Shown: in pieces, positions 62,431 to 64,000 of the stretch
How the letters are laid out: each line of letters starts with the position of its first letter
Position numbering within the stretch: the first letter of the stretch is position 1
From: Bacteroidota bacterium
Lineage (GTDB): Bacteria > Bacteroidota > Bacteroidia > Flavobacteriales > Flavobacteriaceae
NCBI GenBank assembly: GCA_023387965.1
Contig: JAEWHE010000050.1
Location: 109,190 to 173,189, forward strand
Direction: 5' to 3'
DNA length: 64,000 bases
The notes under the pieces: generated by a model
The model's database searches: none
Seen by the model: the letters and a program-made list of their open reading frames with translations, nothing else
What the model was told of the DNA's origin: nothing
Translations under genes and position numbers: made by a program

Positions 62431-62466
62431 ACCTCTTTTAAGCCGATTTAAAAGAGGTTTTTTTTT
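62431..62466 (+). terminator. Terminator after the hydrolase gene
   Basis: ACCTCTTTTAA (62431-62441), loop GCCGAT, TTAAAAGAGGT (62448-62458) and a T-run. A perfect 11-bp stem. Confidence 0.92.
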
Positions 62467-62617
62467 AGCGATAATATAAAAAATTGAGAAATTTTGAAAG
62501 GGCTTAAACTTGATTTTTTGAAGACTATGAGAACGGTTTTTAAAACCAAAGTGTTTCCCTCGTTAAAAAATAAATCCTTTTTTCACCTGATTATTTATAA
62601 AAAGTCGAATGAACTAA

Positions 62618-62648
62618 TTGGTCTGACACTTCATATCTTATAGTTTTG
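62618..62648 (+). promoter_or_regulatory. Predicted promoter of the beta-helix protein gene
   Basis: TTG (62618-62620), 20 bases, TAGTTTTG (62641-62648), a perfect TAnnTTTG match. It puts the start of transcription about 20 bases before the ATG at 62675. Confidence 0.7.
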
Positions 62649-62674
62649 TTAAGAATTTAATCATATCAAAAAAC

Positions 62675-63865
62675 ATGAAAAAACAATTATTTTTTATTGC
62701 CATTGCAAGTTTATTTTCCTCAATGGCTTCGGCCGCCGATTTATATGTAAGAGATTTGGGTGCTGGTGGTTCTTACCCCTCAATTAGTGCAGCTATATCT
62801 GCAGCAAATGAGGGAGATCGTATCATCATTAGACCAAAGTCAGGAAGTCTTCCTTTCGTTGAAAATTTAACAATTGACAAATCATTATCATTCGTTTCTG
62901 AAATCAATTTCTCAAAATATATTTTACAAGGGACAATAACAGTAACACCTGCCGCCGGAAGAGTAGTAACAATTAACAATCTACAAATATCTGGAAATAA
63001 TACTATATCCGTTTCAGCAGATACAGCCGGAGGAAGAACCACACTTAACTTATTAAATTCGACAACTGCAGCTGTAAATACAAGTATGGCCAATACGACT
63101 TTAAATATGTCAGGATGCACTAGTGCAGCAATCGCATTGACTCATGGAAGAATTACCGGAAATAAAGTGACCTCGGTTACAATCAACACCACAACAATTG
63201 ATACTAATCCTTCTACCGATGATATTGAAATAATTGCTAATGCTATTTCAGTAACTGGTACTGCTATTTATTTGAATCAGAAGAATTACAATTTTAGAGT
63301 ATTGAATAATTTCGCAGGAACTGGTTATATAAGTGTTTTAGCAGTGAAAAATGGTAGTACAAATGAAATTATTAATAACGTTATAGCCTCTACAAATACT
63401 TCGTATGCTAATTACAGTATTCAATTAGGCTCACCTGCAGAATTTACTGGTCTTGTTTCAATACTAAATAATGTCTTTTATTATATAGGACCAACTTACG
63501 GTACTTTCTATCCAGTAACTGCAAATGGTGTGAGCTGCTATGTGTATTACAACATTTCTAACTATTCAGTTACAATGCCTAGTATTACGAACTCAGGCAA
63601 CAATAATGTTGCTTCAATTTCATTAAATACTACAAATTATTCCGTAAATGGATTAACCGCAGATACTGGAAGCCCAGAAGATGATTTCGCTGATATTGAC
63701 TTAACTAGAAATGATCGAGGTAACTATGGTGGTTCTAACAGCTGGACTAATTATTGGCCAACAACAGTTGGGAATAAGCCACAAGTAAATTATTTGAACA
63801 CTCCAAGAAGGATTTATACCGGTACTACTGAGATGAATGCAACGGGTTCGGGATATTCTAAATAA
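62675..63865 (+). CDS. Secreted protein, predicted right-handed beta-helix
   Basis: 396 residues with a signal peptide (to ~ASA, residue 20). The mature protein is rich in Asn, Thr, Ser and Gly with short repeating strands (LYVRDLGAGGSYPSISAAIS at the start, then VVTINNLQISGNNTISVS, TTLNLLNSTTAAVNTSMANT, NEIINNVIASTNTSYANYSI), which is the usual appearance of pectin-lyase-like beta-helices. No catalytic residues could be named, and no T9SS sorting domain is seen at the C-terminus. A polysaccharide-binding or surface role is inference. The next gene starts 20 bases later. Confidence 0.78.
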   Translation: MKKQLFFIAIASLFSSMASAADLYVRDLGAGGSYPSISAAISAANEGDRIIIRPKSGSLPFVENLTIDKSLSFVSEINFSKYILQGTITVTPAAGRVVTINNLQISGNNTISVSADTAGGRTTLNLLNSTTAAVNTSMANTTLNMSGCTSAAIALTHGRITGNKVTSVTINTTTIDTNPSTDDIEIIANAISVTGTAIYLNQKNYNFRVLNNFAGTGYISVLAVKNGSTNEIINNVIASTNTSYANYSIQLGSPAEFTGLVSILNNVFYYIGPTYGTFYPVTANGVSCYVYYNISNYSVTMPSITNSGNNNVASISLNTTNYSVNGLTADTGSPEDDFADIDLTRNDRGNYGGSNSWTNYWPTTVGNKPQVNYLNTPRRIYTGTTEMNATGSGYSK

Positions 63866-63884
63866 TATGATACCTGAATCTAAG

Positions 63885-64000
63885 ATGAAAAAATATTTTT
63901 ATAGTTTATTGGCTGTTATGACAATGAGCTTAGCTTCTGCCCAATTGTCATCGTTAAGCCAAGCCGAATATTTCTGGGATGCCGATCCTGGCGAAGGAAA
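63885..64000 (+). CDS. Partial secreted protein at window edge
   Basis: The first 38 codons only. A signal peptide (MKKYFYSLLAVMTMSLASA) is followed by QLSSLSQAEYFWDADPGEG. The AEYFWDxDPGEG opening is one I associate with large flavobacterial surface proteins carrying T9SS sorting domains. The rest lies beyond the window. It starts 20 bases after the beta-helix gene stop and is likely co-transcribed with it. Confidence 0.7.
   Translation, partial: MKKYFYSLLAVMTMSLASAQLSSLSQAEYFWDADPGEG

Noticed and set aside
1..64000. CRISPR arrays
   Set aside because: No regularly spaced direct repeats of 25-40 bases were seen in the gene-free stretches.
1..64000. Insertion sequences
   Set aside because: No DDE or HUH transposase gene was recognised among the larger ORFs; the only recombinase is the tyrosine integrase.

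Overview
The window looks like a chromosome segment from a Flavobacteriaceae species, most likely Flavobacterium or a close relative. Signs of this are the low GC content, promoters of the Bacteroidetes type (TTG, about 20 bases, TAnnTTTG), a type IX secretion sorting domain, and a tpx-dgkA-ftsK-lolA-lptF/G-ribB gene order. The Tra proteins are also of the Bacteroidetes conjugative-transposon type. Names are assigned from motifs and remembered family signatures; no database search was run.

Bases 1-18,000 are ordinary backbone. They hold a two-domain GH3/beta-lactamase-like cell wall enzyme, two tandem methionine-R-sulfoxide reductases with an alpha/beta hydrolase, several small conserved proteins (YdeI-like, DUF1697, PLDc_N-like, OsmC), ornithine aminotransferase, a lipoprotein, a heavy-metal-associated membrane protein and the tpx-to-ribB cluster. 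Two intergenic regions share a structured repeat of about 90-100 bases.

A tRNA-Ser(UGA) gene at 18,100 is followed directly by a tyrosine recombinase. From there to about 58.4 kb the sequence reads as an integrative conjugative element (ICE) of the CTnDOT-like superfamily. Its transfer genes run on the minus strand (traA, traB-like, traD, a decayed gene, traE, F, G, I, J, K, a small extra ORF, traL-like, traM, traN). A hairpin-rich oriT candidate precedes mobA, mobB and mobC on the plus strand. An AlbA_2/Schlafen-type gene is inserted between mobB and mobC. Next come DUF1896 and a 1,778-residue methyltransferase-helicase, then a cargo block (crystallin/bulb-lectin protein, T9SS-sorted protein, TPR histidine kinase and LytTR regulator). 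TopB, a DUF3945 protein, an HTH protein and an SRAP protein follow.

The right part of the element carries RteC and a large alpha-oxoamine synthase/GNAT fusion on the minus strand. Facing away from them are a STAS-like protein and a PAS-AraC regulator. This is the most unusual group in the window: it has the parts of a small-molecule signal synthesis and sensing unit beside a known type of transfer regulator. That role is inference.

From 58.7 kb to the end are a DUF6624 protein, a CDP-alcohol phosphotransferase-like protein, a Crp/Fnr regulator with a perfect FNR-type box just downstream of it, a secreted hydrolase, a predicted beta-helix protein and the start of another secreted protein. No second copy of the tRNA-Ser 3' end was found by eye, so the right boundary of the element is unresolved and this last region may be cargo or chromosome.
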